Of a stretch of DNA of 9,708 bases, positions 7,801 through 9,708 are shown piece after piece. The DNA is from Flavobacteriales bacterium UBA4474 (GTDB taxonomy: Bacteria > Bacteroidota > Bacteroidia > Flavobacteriales_D > Sanyastnellaceae), in the NCBI GenBank assembly GCA_002389295.1, contig DGOE01000131.1, positions 1-9,708 of the forward strand, written 5' to 3'. The position numbers and the translations under genes were made by a program. The notes beneath the pieces were generated by a model. The model ran no database searches. It was not told where the DNA came from and saw only the letters and a list, made by a program, of their open reading frames with translations. Each line of letters begins with the position of its first letter. The first letter of the stretch is position 1.

Positions 7801-8383
7801 CGTGCTCTTGGCTTATTTGGCCGATGATCAGGGGTTGAATACGGTGGGCAACGGCATTGGTCACGACCTCAAAATGACCTTGGATGGCGCGGATGGTGCG
7901 GTGTTGAATGAATATTACCAGAGTGACCTCGACACCTATCAAAGTGGGCGCGTGGTCTTTCCGATGTCGGGCATCGCGCCCGGACCCCACCGCCTCGAGC
8001 TGAAGGCTTGGGATGTGCACAACAACAGCGCCACAGCGGGTTTGGACTTTGTCGTGGTGGAGGAGTTGCAAGTTTTTTTGGATGGCCTCATCAATTACCC
8101 CAACCCCTTGAATGGCGGGGGAACCACGTTCCGATTTGACCACAATCAGGCCTGTGTGGCACTCGATTTGAACCTGTCCATATACGATGGGAGGGGAAAT
8201 GCCGTTTGGGTGGGTGAGCGGACTGAAACGCCCAGTGGGTATAGCGTGGACGGTTGGCATTGGGATGGACAAACTGCAAAGGGAAGTCCGTTGGATGCCG
8301 GCATCTATTTGTACCGACTTGAAGTTTCCACTCCAGAAGGCCGACAAGCGGCCAAAACGGGCCGATTGGTCTTGCTCGACTGA
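4847..8383 (+). CDS. porU: Type IX secretion system sortase PorU (C25 gingipain-like cysteine protease)
   Basis: Surface sortase of the T9SS: it removes the C-terminal sorting domain of cargo proteins and, in species with A-LPS, links the new C-terminus to it, working in the attachment complex with PorV, PorQ and PorZ. With the ATG at 4847 it has 1178 residues, close to the 1158 of Porphyromonas gingivalis PorU. A long signal peptide (basic to R24, hydrophobic 25-37) probably ends at GFQA (41). A beta-rich N-terminal region (about 42-420) precedes the C25 domain (about 421-820), with DLVIITPP (423-430), LFGDGTYLNRN, SYVTDDYFGFLSDA, GVGRIPAANLSEA, the catalytic histidine H688 in NYIGHGGE, and the catalytic cysteine C722 in FTATCELARFDDPE. 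The 34-residue spacing is like that of gingipains (33 in RgpB). An Ig-like region follows (VVVKGYVSD, FNGFVYPTVFDQ), then a sorting-type C-terminal domain from about 1080 (NYPNPL at 1083-1088, DAGIYLYRLEV near the end). Two other in-frame ATGs, 4763 and 4931, give a worse signal peptide. porV follows after 47 bases. Confidence 0.95.
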   Translation: MTQTKQEPKSLPWKVAKPLHLHIRTWVLMGFSFAVIPGFQAQFTYDWPEHSALSEGQWFRIATVRSGFHKVDVGLLSDLGLDPSTINPNQVNLYGHGGDALPIDNAQPRALDLVPLPIEMIDDGDGQFDGNDHFVFMGDGPEAWAHDELTSKWRHTLNPWSDTAWYFLRVDDAVPVRIASAPNLAGDFDTVLTVSDFHVFHELEQSTIIRSGRNFFGEVFDQNPMHTIPFQIPDITADPARIEVKLMGRSVGASSPYTVSLGDSSWTITPAITGSQSHVPQAQVGSGDWTFIPASDVVQVGIVLDAQAADAKGWLDYLRLTGSRQASMSGATQQEFMRAELVAPGQIVEWSIAEAQSAQRVWDVTNPQSPEAIPFTVQGGQARFRVEYDALRTFRVGTGSGFYTPIPIGPVQNTDVHGIPQVDLVIITPPALREAADSLADIHFAEGLSVAVLEPSFIYDCFSSGRVDPTAFKMLMKMLHDRAAGDPSQEPRYLQLFGDGTYLNRNLPRYGDLLVSFQSAQSHTPTQSYVTDDYFGFLSDAASERLTDTLSIGVGRIPAANLSEAWAAVRKISAYLSGNPDPDGAGCLTGGLPGAEEGNPYGPWRNRICFVADDFDGNSSATETGHTLYSMGHAQGVEDGHGAYDINRIFMDAYPQVATPGGERYPEVEEAIDRQVRNGALLINYIGHGGERGWAHERVLNTSTIGAWDNIDRMPLFFTATCELARFDDPELETAGEMMVMNPNGGAIAMMTTTRVVYSYANEQLNSAFFAVAFDAPSGERQRLGDILRRTKNHPSSGASSNKRNFTLLGDVALTLATPSMEVRTSEINGVPVDAYADTLSALEHVVVKGYVSDAAGNLLTDFNGFVYPTVFDQKSEVTTLNNDGGSSGVSYSEWRNRIHVGAVTAEGGVFSFEFVVPRDISYDPAPGRISYYAVDGDVDAHGYTEELVIGGVNPDAVADNDGPAIALFLNDTAFVSGGTTDSRPVLLAYLADDQGLNTVGNGIGHDLKMTLDGADGAVLNEYYQSDLDTYQSGRVVFPMSGIAPGPHRLELKAWDVHNNSATAGLDFVVVEELQVFLDGLINYPNPLNGGGTTFRFDHNQACVALDLNLSIYDGRGNAVWVGERTETPSGYSVDGWHWDGQTAKGSPLDAGIYLYRLEVSTPEGRQAAKTGRLVLLD

Positions 8384-8430
8384 ACCTTCACTTTATCCCG
8401 CACACGCGCACTATTTTCGCACCCCATCCC

Positions 8431-9699
8431 ATGGATTTACGGAAATCTCCCATCCATCTGGTCCTCGCCCTGTCTATCTGGGTGGCTCTGCCAGTGGTAC
8501 TTCAAGCGCAGCTGACGCAAGTCGAAACTGCTGAGCAGCTTCAATTGAACACGATCACCACCGCGGTGCCATTTCTCATGATTGCGCCCGACAGCCGCAG
8601 CGGAGCGCTGGGCGATGCAGGTGTGGCCCTGACCCCTGACGGTGCGGCCATGGCTTGGAATCCCGCGCGCATGGCGTTTACCGACCAGACCTTTGAGGCC
8701 CACATGGGCTACGCTCCTTGGTTGCGGCAGCTGGTCGACGACATGTCGCTGGCCTACCTAAGCGGCACCAGAAAGCTCAACAAGCGACAGGCTGTGGGCA
8801 TGGCCCTGCGCTATTTTTCTTTGGGCAACATCACCTTCACGGATGTCAACGGCACCGCCATTCGCGACTTCAGTCCCAATGAATTCAGCTTTGACTTTGG
8901 CTTCTCGCAGAAGTTTGGCGACAAATTCAGCGGCGGCTTCACGGCCCGCTACATCCATTCCAACCTGACGGGGGGCACCAACATCCTCGGGGCGGACAGC
9001 CGCCCAGGACGATCGGTGGCTGTAGACGTCGGGGTCTTTCACTCCAATGACAATGTGAAATTTGGAGAGCGCGATGGCCGCATGAATTGGGGCGTCTGCA
9101 TCTCCAACGTGGGGGCCAAGATGAGCTACACGGAAACGGCGGAGCGCGATTTCATTCCGACCAACCTCAAATCCGGGGTGGCCGCGACGGTGTTCTTGGA
9201 CGACTACAACAACCTCACCTTCACGTTGGACGCCAACAAGCTCCTCGTGCCCACGGCACCCGCCTACGGTGAGGGCGACGACGACGACATCATCGTGAGC
9301 GGATACGACCCCAATGTGGGTGTGGCTTCGGGCATCATGCAGAGTTTCTACGACGCGCCCGGCATTGTGGAGCGCCAAGGCGATGGCACCTACCTCATTG
9401 AACCGGGCAGCATCCTGCGCGAGGAATTGCGCGAAGTCAACCTCGGGGGTGGCATTGAATACGATTACAATGGTGTCTTTGCCGTTCGCGGAGGGTATTT
9501 CTACGAGCATTTCACCAAGGGCAACCGGCAGTTCATCACCTTGGGTGCGGGCATCAAGTACACCGTACTCGACATTGACTTGAGTTACCTGATCGCCACC
9601 ACACAGCAGAACCCGCTCGCCAACACCTTGCGGTTCTCTCTGCGTCTCGCATTCGATGATGTCATCGGCGGGAGTGATGACGACCCATCCAATTTCTAA
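8431..9699 (+). CDS. porV: Type IX secretion outer-membrane barrel PorV (LptO)
   Basis: Outer-membrane beta-barrel of the FadL-like PorV family. It receives cargo from the SprA translocon by binding the cargo's C-terminal domain and delivers it to PorU in the attachment complex. The 422 residues are somewhat longer than P. gingivalis PorV (about 390). A signal peptide (hydrophobic core about 8-24) should be cut after LQA (26). The family's hallmark block follows: TAVPFLMIAPDSRSGALGDAGVA (43-65 region), then WNPARMAF (76-83), APWLRQL (95-101) and MSLAYLSG (105-112). The remainder alternates aromatic and polar residues, as in barrel strands, ending with FSLRLAFD. Two acidic stretches stand out: DDDD at 283-286 in what is probably a loop, and SDDD shortly before the C-terminal F. 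The ATG at 8431 is preceded by a C-rich leader without a Shine-Dalgarno sequence. The 47-base gap after porU shows no terminator, so the two are probably one operon, as expected for interacting proteins. Confidence 0.95.
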   Translation: MDLRKSPIHLVLALSIWVALPVVLQAQLTQVETAEQLQLNTITTAVPFLMIAPDSRSGALGDAGVALTPDGAAMAWNPARMAFTDQTFEAHMGYAPWLRQLVDDMSLAYLSGTRKLNKRQAVGMALRYFSLGNITFTDVNGTAIRDFSPNEFSFDFGFSQKFGDKFSGGFTARYIHSNLTGGTNILGADSRPGRSVAVDVGVFHSNDNVKFGERDGRMNWGVCISNVGAKMSYTETAERDFIPTNLKSGVAATVFLDDYNNLTFTLDANKLLVPTAPAYGEGDDDDIIVSGYDPNVGVASGIMQSFYDAPGIVERQGDGTYLIEPGSILREELREVNLGGGIEYDYNGVFAVRGGYFYEHFTKGNRQFITLGAGIKYTVLDIDLSYLIATTQQNPLANTLRFSLRLAFDDVIGGSDDDPSNF

Positions 9700-9708
9700 A
9701 CGCAACGG

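Noticed and set aside
7178..8347. 389-codon minus-strand open frame opposite the 3' part of porU
   Set aside because: Mirror-register shadow of porU; the plus-strand protein has catalytic and C-terminal domain motifs here.
8384..8430. Possible terminator or separate promoter between porU and porV
   Set aside because: No inverted repeat of useful length and only a one-off -7-like TATTTTCG without an upstream partner; an operon is the simpler reading.
8758..9705. 315-codon minus-strand open frame opposite porV
   Set aside because: Mirror-register shadow; composition rich in Val, His and Gly without domain motifs, while porV has a full family match.

Overview
The window comes from a member of the Bacteroidota, most likely a gliding or type IX-secreting lineage of the Flavobacteriia or a close relative, with a GC content well above 50 % by eye. 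The assignment rests on gene content: GldJ, a PorP/SprF-family protein, PorU and PorV are all parts of the type IX secretion system (T9SS) and gliding machinery, which is confined to this phylum. Shine-Dalgarno sequences are almost absent, which fits. I see no mobile elements, CRISPR arrays, tRNA or rRNA genes, or pseudogenes. Coding density is high, and the longest non-coding stretch is about 143 bases.

Left half, minus strand, in order of transcription: a PorP/SprF-family outer-membrane protein (3678-4703), the lipoprotein gldJ (1883-3643), a strong hairpin (1828-1861), murF (495-1811) for the last cytoplasmic peptide-addition step of peptidoglycan precursor synthesis, and the 5' part of tyrS (1-452), which runs off the left edge. 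Gaps are 34, 71 and 42 bases, so these genes may be read together, with the hairpin as a possible partial stop between gldJ and murF.

Right half, plus strand: porU (4847-8383), the C25 gingipain-type sortase of the T9SS, then porV (8431-9699), its outer-membrane barrel partner, 47 bases downstream. The two transcription units diverge from a 143-base region (4704-4846) that should hold both sets of start signals.

How they work together: GldJ acts on the periplasmic side of the outer membrane, where it supports the T9SS ring protein GldK and gliding. PorP/SprF proteins sit in the outer membrane and connect with the system or with particular secreted adhesins. PorV collects cargo leaving the translocon, and PorU cuts off the C-terminal sorting domain and attaches the cargo to the cell surface. 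The window is therefore a T9SS/gliding locus next to two housekeeping genes. I did not find a convincing undescribed system. The points worth following are the porP-like gene between gldJ and porU, the long helical insert in GldJ, the hairpin just ahead of murF, and a spaced direct repeat in the divergent promoter region.
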